The notes under the pieces were generated by a model, which was not told where the DNA came from, made no database searches, and worked only from the letters and a program-made list of their open reading frames with translations. Shown here piece after piece: positions 5,915 to 12,154 of a stretch of 13,046 nt of DNA. Source of the DNA: Fen731 sp964481885 (GTDB taxonomy: Bacteria > Actinomycetota > Humimicrobiia > Humimicrobiales > Humimicrobiaceae); assembly GCA_964481885.1 (NCBI GenBank), contig CAYZUS010000053.1:1-13046 (forward strand), read 5' to 3'. Each line of letters begins with the position of its first letter. Positions within the stretch are counted from its first letter, which is position 1. The position numbers and the translations under genes are program-made.

Positions 5915-6772
5915 TCAGCAGGATAGAAAACCTCCATCAACTGGAATCATTGTTCCCTGTACATAGCTTGCCAGGTCGCTGGCAATGAAAAGAACTACCT
6001 TTGCAACTTCATCCGGTTTCCCCCATCTTCCCAAAGTGAGCCTTGCATTGAAATCAATGCCTGTTCTTATAAGGTGCAGCTGCATCTTTGTTATTGCTCT
6101 TTTTACAAGGCTGTCAGTTCCAGGTGTTCTAATGGCTCCGGGCAATATGCAGTTGACCCTGAAACCTTTTCTTCCATAGTCCCTGGCAAGAGACCTTGTA
6201 AGCGCCATTACTCCGGCCTTGCTTACACTGTAATGCGCAAGGTCTATTTTGAAAGGAATCAGCGCCTCTATCGATGAAATGTTTACAATAACTCCGCCTC
6301 TGGCACCCCTTTTCTTTATAAAGTTCTGGCACATCCAGAAAACAGAATTTAAATTCACATCAAGGGTGTTTTCATAAAAACTTTTCTCAACTTCCAGGAA
6401 GTCTTTGAAGGGGTAAATACCTGCGTTATTGATTAATATATCAGGGGTATCAAAGGCGATATTTTTCCATAATAAATCAATTGATTCTTTTTTCGCCAAA
6501 TCAGTATCATAAGTTTCCACCAGGACTCCATATGACTCTGCTGCATCTTTTATGTTTTTTAAACCATTTTCATCAATGTCGAGCAATATAAGATCGGAGC
6601 CTGCTTCTGCAAGCCTCAAGCTTATGGCTCTGCCTATTCCTGAGGCTGCCCCTGATATCAGTGTCTTTTTTCCCCTGAAAGAAAGTATGTCAGGCATGGC
6701 AGCAAAACCGCTGTCTGAAATTAAATTTAATTTATCTGTTTTTCTAACTGCTATAGTTCTTTCCATACTCAT
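5915..6772 (-). CDS. Short-chain dehydrogenase/reductase, NAD-type
   Basis: A 285-residue classical SDR oxidoreductase in the cytoplasm. The nucleotide-binding loop is SGAASGIG (40-47), Asp65 ends beta-2 (LILLDID) and indicates NAD(H) preference, and NNAG is at 115-118. The catalytic residues are Ser167 (NISSIEA), Tyr181 and Lys185 (YSVSK). The Ser-Tyr spacing is one residue longer than the common 13. PGAIRTP (211-217) and the terminal VDGGF are family-typical. The substrate is unknown; members reduce or oxidise sugars, steroids and acyl chains. About 25 residues precede the usual start point. The first ATG has AGGA about 10 bases upstream, but a good promoter overlaps that site, so translation may instead start at Met3 (6766). 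Met26 lacks any ribosome binding site. Confidence 0.85.
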   Translation of the reverse strand: MSMERTIAVRKTDKLNLISDSGFAAMPDILSFRGKKTLISGAASGIGRAISLRLAEAGSDLILLDIDENGLKNIKDAAESYGVLVETYDTDLAKKESIDLLWKNIAFDTPDILINNAGIYPFKDFLEVEKSFYENTLDVNLNSVFWMCQNFIKKRGARGGVIVNISSIEALIPFKIDLAHYSVSKAGVMALTRSLARDYGRKGFRVNCILPGAIRTPGTDSLVKRAITKMQLHLIRTGIDFNARLTLGRWGKPDEVAKVVLFIASDLASYVQGTMIPVDGGFLSC

Positions 6773-6775
6773 TTG

Positions 6776-6804
6776 AATATATTCCTATACACATTTAAAG
6801 TCAA
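6776..6804 (-). promoter_or_regulatory. Promoter abutting the dehydrogenase start codon
   Basis: On the - strand TTGACT (6804-6799), a 17-base spacer and TATATT (6781-6776) form a good promoter. The -10 ends only three bases before the first ATG, so transcription would begin near 6769, inside the first codons. Met3 would then have a leader of about three bases. Confidence 0.55.
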
Positions 6805-6959
6805 TTCTATAGGTGTAAAATAAATGTAAAAATAATTGTTAAATCTGCAATTGATCCAAATTTAATATCGCTTCTATTGCCAGGTGATTTTATTTTTTAA
6901 TACCACAAGTTTTAATTGTCAAAACTTATTAATGTTTAAATTTTTTAGCTGTTTTTATT

Positions 6960-6993
6960 ATATTTTATAAGAGTGGAAGGATATTTTATAAGA
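6960..6993. repeat. 13-bp direct repeat with 21-bp period
   Basis: ATATTTTATAAGA occurs at 6960-6972 and 6981-6993. The 21-base offset equals two helical turns, placing both copies on the same DNA face, as in paired regulator sites. Confidence 0.6.
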
Positions 6994-7063
6994 TTTGAGG
7001 GTGTTTTTAAAATTAGGCAACGACAATGTTTCAGATACTTTTTAAATAAAGTAATTCGAATGC

Positions 7064-7092
7064 TTAAACTTTTAAAGTATATTTACTATAAT
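7064..7092 (+). promoter_or_regulatory. Possible murI promoter
   Basis: A perfect TATAAT at 7087-7092 sits 17 bases after a poor -35, TTAAAC (7064-7069). It would give a leader of about 165 bases for murI. Confidence 0.4.
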
Positions 7093-7170
7093 TGCTTTTC
7101 AATGAATAATTTATTGTTTTGAAGTAATTTTGATTTCTTTTGCATAAATTATTCTGGAATTATTAATTTC

Positions 7171-7207
7171 AGCTGATTATTTGGCAAGAGCTAATGGAGC
7201 TGATTAT
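7171..7207. repeat. 10-bp direct repeat before murI
   Basis: AGCTGATTAT occurs at 7171-7180 and 7198-7207, with a shared GAGCT nearby. Its function is unknown; it could be a regulator site in the murI leader. Confidence 0.4.
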
Positions 7208-7265
7208 TGAGATTTAAGTTACGTTTTTGATTTGATTTAAAAAAAGTTGGCAGGAAAGTTTTCAA

Positions 7266-8216
7266 GTGGATAAGAGGCCTATTGGAGTTTTTGATTCTGG
7301 TGTCGGGGGGTTGACTGTTCTTTCCGAGATCATCCATCTTCTTCCGGATGAAAATACTATTTACTTTGGAGATACTTTAAGGTGCCCTTATGGGCCCCGT
7401 GATTTGAGCCAGGTCAGGCATTTTGTTTTTAAAATTGCAGAATTTTTAACAGAAAAAAATGTCAAGATGCTTGTGATTGCCTGCAATACTTCCACTGCTG
7501 CAGCTCTTGATGATTTAAAAAACAATCTGCAAATTCCTGTAATAGGGGTTATCGAACCCGGGGCAAGAACTGCGGGTAAAAACACCGACAGTAACAGGGT
7601 GGGTCTTATCGCCACCAAAGGCACTGTTGAAAGCCGGGCCTATGAAATCGCCATTAAAAATATATATCCCAAAATAAGCCTCTTTTCAAATGCTGCTCCA
7701 AAGCTCGTCGAGCTTATTGAAGCCGGAGTGCTGGAAGGGGATAAGCTGCAGCAGGTTATATCAGGTTATGTTGATCCGCTCATTAAAGAAAATATCGACG
7801 TTTTAATACTGGGGTGCACCCACTTTCCGCTGATTGAAAAACAGATTAATTTAAAGTATTCAGGGGATTTTAAAACCATAAGTTCGGCTGTTGAGACAGC
7901 AAAAGATGTAAAAAGTACACTTGAAAATCTTGGCCTGCAGAATGAAAAAACCGGGATAAGGCAGGCAGTGAAGACCAAAAGCACTGAAGCCTGCGGCAGT
8001 GTGGCCAATAACACCGGCACTTGCAGAAACACCAATGAGACCAGTCAAATCAATGGCACAGCTGAGGGCGAATATTCCGGCACTCTTAAAGGCACAGGTC
8101 CTGAAAGGTTATATTATGAAACAGGCAATGCCAGCAAGTTTCTGGAGGTTGGAAGGATGTTTCTTGGCGGCCAAATAAACGAGGTTGTCAGGGTAAAGCT
8201 TGACATGGGGCAGTAA
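7266..8216 (+). CDS. murI: Glutamate racemase with low-complexity insert
   Basis: A cytoplasmic, cofactor-independent racemase that converts L-glutamate to D-glutamate for the peptidoglycan stem peptide. The catalytic elements are complete: Asp10 and Ser11 in GVFDSGVGGLTV, Tyr42-Gly43 in RCPYG, the first cysteine in ACNT (Cys73), and the second in GCTHFPL (Cys184, His186). The usual C-terminus returns as KFLEVGRMFLGGQI. At 316 residues it is some 50 longer than most MurI proteins. The extra length lies at about 226-279, rich in Thr, Gly, Asn, Glu and Lys, between the helix ending LENLGL and the YYETGN strand. The start is GTG with AGGA (7252-7255) ten bases upstream. No other in-frame start fits the conserved RPIGVFDSG beginning. 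It is followed on the same strand by rph and rdgB, a common housekeeping order. Confidence 0.95.
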   Translation: MDKRPIGVFDSGVGGLTVLSEIIHLLPDENTIYFGDTLRCPYGPRDLSQVRHFVFKIAEFLTEKNVKMLVIACNTSTAAALDDLKNNLQIPVIGVIEPGARTAGKNTDSNRVGLIATKGTVESRAYEIAIKNIYPKISLFSNAAPKLVELIEAGVLEGDKLQQVISGYVDPLIKENIDVLILGCTHFPLIEKQINLKYSGDFKTISSAVETAKDVKSTLENLGLQNEKTGIRQAVKTKSTEACGSVANNTGTCRNTNETSQINGTAEGEYSGTLKGTGPERLYYETGNASKFLEVGRMFLGGQINEVVRVKLDMGQ

Positions 8217-8388
8217 GTATCTATCATTTATTTTGTTAATATTTACTATTTTAGTTGTCTCGTTTTAATTATCGTTTTTATTAAATGGTGGATAATTTAA
8301 TCTTTGCTGAATTGCTTGTTAAAATTGAGCATAAATTTTTTTAAGCCTGGCTTTTTTTGTGGTTGTCTCACCGGAAACTAAATTAATT

Positions 8389-8402
8389 AAGGGGTGCATA
8401 TG
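8389..8402 (+). promoter_or_regulatory. Ribosome binding site that fixes the rph start
   Basis: AAGGGGTG (8389-8396) contains an upstream in-frame GTG at 8394-8396. Because that GTG is part of the Shine-Dalgarno tract itself, the ATG at 8400-8402 is the likelier start. Confidence 0.65.
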
Positions 8403-9146
8403 TCAGATGACAGGAATCTAAAACTAAGGCAGGATGGAAGAAAACCTGCAGAGATAAGGAAGATAAAGATAACCCGCAGGTTTATTTCCCATGCTGAAGG
8501 CTCTGTTTTTTTTGAGATGGGCAATACCAGAGTCATCTGCACTGCAACGGTTGAAGATAAAGTGCCTGCGTTCTTAAGGGGGAAAAATTCAGGATGGGTA
8601 ACAGCTGAGTATGATATGATACCCCGCTGCTCACAGCAAAGAATAGTAAGACCACAGACAGCCGGCAAGATAAGCGGAAGGTTTCATGAAATTCAGAGGC
8701 TGATAGGGCGATCCCTGAGGGCCGTGGTCGACCTTAAAAAGATTGGGGAGAGAACCCTTTGGATAGACTGCGATGTGATAGAAGCTGATGGCGGCACACG
8801 CACAGCATGCATCAACGGAAGCTTTATTGCCATGTATGACTGCTTTACTTCCCTTGTAAGCAAGAAAATACTGGACTCAATGCCGCTTACAAGTTTTCTT
8901 GGTGCGGTAAGTGTCGGAATGGTTGAAAATGAAGTATTAACGGATATGTGTTTTTCTGAAGACAGCGCTGCCCAGGTTGACATGAATGTTGTTATGGACT
9001 CACATGACAATTTCATTGAAATACAGTCCAGTGCGGAGGGTAAAACTTTCAGCAGGCAGGAATTTGATGCAATGCTTGACAGTTCGGCTGTTGCAATAAG
9101 AGAGATTATGGATATCCAGAAGAAGAGTTTCGTTGAAAAAAAATAG
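8400..9146 (+). CDS. rph: Ribonuclease PH
   Basis: A 248-residue phosphorolytic 3'-to-5' exoribonuclease that trims tRNA precursors, using phosphate and releasing nucleoside diphosphates; the family forms hexameric rings. Motifs in order: RQDGRKPAEIR (10-20), GWVTAEYDMIPR, the RNA/phosphate-binding GRFHEIQRLIGRSLRA (about 93-108), DCDVIEADGGTRT, and EDSAAQVDMNVVM with the metal-binding Asp residues. It is complete, with typical length. One departure from the family is SSAEG where GTAEG is usual. It lies 183 bases after murI with no convincing promoter, so cotranscription is likely. It is followed by a short hairpin and then the contig join, so what comes next in the genome is unknown. Confidence 0.95.
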   Translation: MSDDRNLKLRQDGRKPAEIRKIKITRRFISHAEGSVFFEMGNTRVICTATVEDKVPAFLRGKNSGWVTAEYDMIPRCSQQRIVRPQTAGKISGRFHEIQRLIGRSLRAVVDLKKIGERTLWIDCDVIEADGGTRTACINGSFIAMYDCFTSLVSKKILDSMPLTSFLGAVSVGMVENEVLTDMCFSEDSAAQVDMNVVMDSHDNFIEIQSSAEGKTFSRQEFDAMLDSSAVAIREIMDIQKKSFVEKK

Positions 9147-9151
9147 GATGG

Positions 9152-9187
9152 GTGCACGCCTGATACAGTCTTATACTTCAGGCGCAC
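9152..9187 (+). terminator. Bulged stem-loop after rph
   Basis: GTGCACGCCTGA (9152-9163) pairs with TCAGGCGCAC (9178-9187) with a two-base bulge and a 14-base loop, starting six bases past the rph stop. No T-run follows, so it is probably a transcript 3' structure or a weak terminator. Confidence 0.35.
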
Positions 9188-9209
9188 ACGATATATGACC
9201 TTAAAGAAT

Positions 9210-9309
9210 NNNNNNNNNNNNNNNNNNNNNNNNNNNNNNNNNNNNNNNNNNNNNNNNNNNNNNNNNNNNNNNNNNNNNNNNNNNNNNNNNNNNNNNNNNN
9301 NNNNNNNNN
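9210..9309. other. Assembly gap of 100 Ns
   Basis: Exactly 100 unknown bases, the usual convention for a scaffold join of unknown size. The open frame that appears to cross it should not be trusted. Confidence 0.95.
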
Positions 9310-9320
9310 TAAAGAGTGGA

Positions 9321-9350
9321 GCCTTAAATAATCTGGCCTTAAATAATCAG
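9321..9350 (+). repeat. 15-bp tandem repeat at the gap edge
   Basis: GCCTTAAATAATCTG (9321-9335) is followed directly by GCCTTAAATAATCAG (9336-9350). A diverged CCTTAAAGAAT ends at the other side of the gap (9199-9209), and TAAAGAGTGGA (9310-9320) may be a further partial unit. Confidence 0.75.
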
Positions 9351-9401
9351 GGTAATTTGGGGCAGCTGCAAAATATTGTGGTTACCCTGATGTAGTTTTT
9401 T
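9346..9401 (+). terminator. Intrinsic terminator upstream of rdgB
   Basis: ATCAGGGTAA (9346-9355) pairs perfectly with TTACCCTGAT (9382-9391). The 26-base loop includes the palindrome GCAGCTGC, and a six-T run follows at 9396-9401. It probably ends transcription from rph or from a gene hidden in the gap. Confidence 0.6.
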
Positions 9402-9455
9402 CCATATTTATACGAGTACCAATTAAAAAATGATTCTTATAACCGGTAAGTTGAC

Positions 9456-10079
9456 ATGGAAATTGTAATTGCAAGTAAAAACAAGGGTAAAATAAAAGAA
9501 ATCAGGCACTTTTTCTCAAACATCATGCTGCCCCAAAATATCCAGAAAATCAGATGGCTTTCCTTTGAAGATTTTGAAGGGTTTCCGGATGTTGATGAGG
9601 GAAGTGAAAGTTTTGTTGAAAATGCAAAGCTTAAGGCCCAGCAGATAGCAGAGTTTACCGGGAAAACTGCGCTGGCAGATGATTCGGGCCTTGAAGTTGA
9701 TGCCCTCGGCGGCAAACCTGGAGTGACATCATCAAGATATGCGGGCCCTGATGCAACTGATGAGAAAAACCGCAAAAAACTTCTTTCAGAACTCAGAGAA
9801 ATCAGCCTGGTAAAAAAACGTTCTGCAAGATTTAAATGCGTGATGGCGCTGTGCGGCCCAGGCAATGATTTTATTAATATTTCTCAAGGGGTTTGTGAAG
9901 GAAAAATCGGTTTTGTTGAAACAGGCAAAAATGGTTTTGGCTATGACTCAGTCTTTATCCCGGAGGGCTTTGACAGAACAATGGCAGAGCTTTCCGATTC
10001 CGAAAAGAACAGCATAAGCCACAGGGGCAAGGCGTTGGAGGAGCTGGCAAAATTTTTAAAGTTTCTGCCGGACTGGTAA
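9456..10079 (+). CDS. rdgB: XTP/dITP pyrophosphatase (RdgB/HAM1 family)
   Basis: A 207-residue cytoplasmic house-cleaning enzyme that hydrolyses XTP, dITP and ITP to the monophosphate and pyrophosphate, keeping deaminated purines out of DNA and RNA. Family motifs are in order: the phosphate-binding SKNKGK (7-12), the catalytic/metal-binding LADDSGLEVDALGG (73-86), PGVTSSRYAG, GFGYDSVF (160-167) and the base-recognition SHRGKAL (188-194). It is complete, with normal length. The ribosome binding site is poor (GGTAAG before ATG), but no other start is compatible with the conserved beginning. It follows an intrinsic terminator and has no clear promoter, so how it is transcribed depends on the missing sequence or on weak signals after 9401. 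Confidence 0.95.
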   Translation: MEIVIASKNKGKIKEIRHFFSNIMLPQNIQKIRWLSFEDFEGFPDVDEGSESFVENAKLKAQQIAEFTGKTALADDSGLEVDALGGKPGVTSSRYAGPDATDEKNRKKLLSELREISLVKKRSARFKCVMALCGPGNDFINISQGVCEGKIGFVETGKNGFGYDSVFIPEGFDRTMAELSDSEKNSISHRGKALEELAKFLKFLPDW

Positions 10080-10288
10080 GATTAAATATTATTTATTTAT
10101 TTTTTTATAAATGAGAGCCTTAGGCTGGGCATAAGCTCCGCATAGAAGAAAAGTAAGAATATATCAGAATGTAGCAGAGCAAATGAAGCATCTTCGATTC
10201 TTAAAAAATAGGTAATACTAATAATGCATTACATGTCTGAGTGTTTAAATGGCAGTAAAGTTAAAATTAGTGAAGGATTGGAAATAAA
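10080..10288. other. 209-base spacer before the zinc-ribbon cluster
   Basis: It contains an ATTTATTTATT tract, an imperfect hairpin at 10115-10138 and the palindrome TAATGCATTA (10222-10231). I see no promoter good enough to assign, but a cluster promoter should lie here. AAGGATTGG shortly before 10289 is the ribosome binding site. Confidence 0.5.
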
Positions 10289-11782
10289 ATGGAAGAAGAA
10301 GAAATACTTTTTAAATATAAGTTAAGCTTTTCAAAATCAGGAAAACGCCTTGCAGAGGGGTTTACTGGTGACTTTGAAAATGCCGAAATCTTTGAAGGAA
10401 GTGTGGAGTTAAAGAAAGAAAGCATAATATTGGGCGCATCTGGCTTTCCGGCACTGACAGTTTCCCTAAGAGATATAATTTCTTTTACTGTTGCAGACTA
10501 CAGGATATTTCTTACGGTCCTGCCTTCATTATTTTTACAGCTGTATGATCTGGGATTTGAGTATGAGAATTTTTTAAAACACTTTTCGGATTTGCGAAAT
10601 GATGTTTTAATCAAGGACCTTCTTATGAAGGAGAAAATCGTCAAACCGGATGTCGAAGGTGAATTTGAATTCAGCGATAAGGACGGAAGCATAAAAGAAA
10701 AAGGGGAGTGCCGGGTAAGGTCCTATGAGACCGGACTTGTTTTAATCCCTGCGTTATCCCAGATAAAAAGATTTCCTTTCGGACTCATAGATTCATTTGA
10801 ATCAAAAGACTATAAGCTTGGCGTCAGGCTTGAAAATCAGGACAGGCTGACACTTTCAATGCTTGGGGACCAGATGGACCCCCTTACAAGAGAGCTGTCC
10901 AAATCTTTTAATACCCTCATGAGTAAAACACAGGATCTTATAGGGGAGATATCACCCGGGGAAAATGCTGATTCAGTAAGAGAGGTATCTTTTTTATTAA
11001 AAGACGGTAAGGCCGCCCGGAAGAGCGATATTGAAAAAAAATCAAAAAAATTATGGAGCTGTATCGAGGAAAAAGTTAAAAGTGAAAATGTATGGGAATA
11101 TTATAACTTTTTAAAAACAAATTCTGACCCGGAAAATACAAGCGTCGGTATTAAAAAAGGTCTTTTTGGTTCATCGACAGGATATTATATCTGGTTTTTG
11201 TTCCCGGTTTGTAACGGCAATTTAAAAAACTCTGCAAATGCAGTTGCAATGGAAGCAATGACGCTTATAAATCCGGAGGATGCTGCTGAGGGTGCTGGGG
11301 GCACTGCCGGTAATACCGATCCCGGTGAAGGCGGCGTTGAAGGCGGCGGTAGCGGTGATGATGGCAATTCCCAGACAGGCCTTGAAACCGGCGGTAGGGC
11401 AACATACGTCTTTAGGATAATTGACAGGGGCCGGTTTACCGCAGAGTATAAAAGCGGCGGTGGAAAACAATCCGGGCAATTAAATGACGCTATTGATTCA
11501 GAGTACGGTGACTTTATAAAGAAGATAAACAGCTGTATGCTTGCAATTAATTTCAGGCGCGAGCCCATTTATTTTACTGATGAGCAGCTTAAAGATAACA
11601 AAAACATTTCCTACAGGTATGCTGTTGCAATGATTCCGGAGCTTGCATGGCTTAGGGATAATTTCATCGGCAGGATAATACATAAAGATATCAGTGAATG
11701 GCAGGATGATTTTAAGGAACTTATTGCATTCAATATGAATTCTGCTGATAATTCTGTAAAATTTAAAAAAGGAGTGAAATAG
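10289..11782 (+). CDS. Uncharacterised protein with two PH-like segments and a glycine-rich loop
   Basis: A 497-residue protein that I cannot assign to a named family. Residues 5-115 and 120-220 look like two tandem PH-like beta-rich modules, each ending in an amphipathic helix. The parallels are SLRDIISFTVADYRIFL against PFGLIDSFESKDYKLGV, LYDLGFEYENFLKHF against LSMLGDQMDPLTREL, and a CRVRSYETGLVLIP strand opening the second. A helical segment (245-275) follows, then a beta region (290-385) interrupted by a Gly/Glu/Asp-rich loop at about 331-370, then a helical C-terminus (400-485). There is no signal peptide or convincing membrane helix. It is probably a cytoplasmic binding or scaffold protein. 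It ends three bases before the next gene, whose ribosome binding site lies inside this gene's 3' end, so the two are translationally linked. Confidence 0.7.
   Translation: MEEEEILFKYKLSFSKSGKRLAEGFTGDFENAEIFEGSVELKKESIILGASGFPALTVSLRDIISFTVADYRIFLTVLPSLFLQLYDLGFEYENFLKHFSDLRNDVLIKDLLMKEKIVKPDVEGEFEFSDKDGSIKEKGECRVRSYETGLVLIPALSQIKRFPFGLIDSFESKDYKLGVRLENQDRLTLSMLGDQMDPLTRELSKSFNTLMSKTQDLIGEISPGENADSVREVSFLLKDGKAARKSDIEKKSKKLWSCIEEKVKSENVWEYYNFLKTNSDPENTSVGIKKGLFGSSTGYYIWFLFPVCNGNLKNSANAVAMEAMTLINPEDAAEGAGGTAGNTDPGEGGVEGGGSGDDGNSQTGLETGGRATYVFRIIDRGRFTAEYKSGGGKQSGQLNDAIDSEYGDFIKKINSCMLAINFRREPIYFTDEQLKDNKNISYRYAVAMIPELAWLRDNFIGRIIHKDISEWQDDFKELIAFNMNSADNSVKFKKGVK
11279..11398 (+). repeat. Glycine-rich low-complexity insert
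   Basis: About 40 codons rich in Gly, Glu, Asp and Ala, including GEGGVEGGGSGDDGN, with repeated GAAGGCGGCG. It is visibly more GC-rich than its surroundings and splits a beta-rich region. Confidence 0.6.
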
Positions 11783-11785
11783 CAA

Positions 11786-12115
11786 ATGCCGGGTTACAAA
11801 AAACCATGCAGGCACTGTGGAAAACTTGCAGAGCCTGATGCAAAAGTCTGTCCATTCTGTGGAACAGTTGAGCCAGCGGGCCCGCCCAGATGCCCAAAAT
11901 GCAGGAGCCCGATTCAGAAGGGCACCAAATTCTGCGGCAGCTGCAGCTTTTCACTGGAAATAACCTGCGGCAGCTGCGGCAAGGTCACGTTCCCTGATAC
12001 ATACTGCGAGCATTGTGGCAACAAGGTTGCGTTTAAGTGCCCCAACCCGAAATGCGGGTACGAGCAGATTATGTATGATAACAAATGTATAAAGTGCGGG
12101 AAGAATTTAAAATAA
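11786..12115 (+). CDS. Four-zinc-ribbon protein
   Basis: A 109-residue protein that is almost entirely zinc ribbon. Its 16 cysteines fall into four C-x2-C pair sets: 8/11 with 22/25, 36/39 with 50/53, 61/64 with 74/77, and 85/90 with 101/104. In the last, the first pair is widened to C-x4-C. Knuckles such as CPFCG, CGSCG, CEHCG and CIKCG are typical of double zinc-ribbon and ribosomal-type ribbons, which mediate protein-protein or nucleic-acid contacts. No enzymatic domain is present. AGGAG lies in the 3' end of the upstream gene, and only three bases separate the two genes, so it probably works with the 497-residue protein. The function is unknown; an adaptor role is inference. Confidence 0.8.
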   Translation: MPGYKKPCRHCGKLAEPDAKVCPFCGTVEPAGPPRCPKCRSPIQKGTKFCGSCSFSLEITCGSCGKVTFPDTYCEHCGNKVAFKCPNPKCGYEQIMYDNKCIKCGKNLK

Positions 12116-12154
12116 TTATTAAATATTTCAAGTGTTAAACAGGAGGTATCTATC

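Larger units (their letters stand above)
6773..7265. other. 493-base divergent spacer between the dehydrogenase and murI
   Basis: Very AT-rich. It contains the dehydrogenase promoter at its left end, two direct repeat pairs (6960-6993 and 7171-7207), a possible murI promoter at 7064-7092 and the murI ribosome binding site AGGA at 7252-7255. No coding sequence or RNA gene was recognised. Confidence 0.6.
9147..9455. other. rph-rdgB spacer containing the contig join
   Basis: It holds a bulged hairpin, an assembly gap, short tandem repeats on both flanks of the gap and an intrinsic terminator. The sequence between rph and rdgB is therefore incomplete and its real length is unknown. Confidence 0.8.

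Noticed and set aside
8343..8358. AAGCCTGGCTT followed by a T-run, as terminator between murI and rph
   Set aside because: With a real loop only four base pairs remain, too weak to call.
8693..9187. 164-codon open frame opposite rph
   Set aside because: It is a shadow of the well-conserved RNase PH frame, without a ribosome binding site.
9195..9395. Open frame crossing the 100-N gap
   Set aside because: The gap length is conventional, so the frame on the two sides is unrelated. No ribosome binding site precedes the ATG, and the end overlaps the terminator stem.
10115..10138. Hairpin GAGC(C)TTA / TAAGCTC after rdgB
   Set aside because: It has seven pairs with a bulge and no following T-run, so no terminator call.
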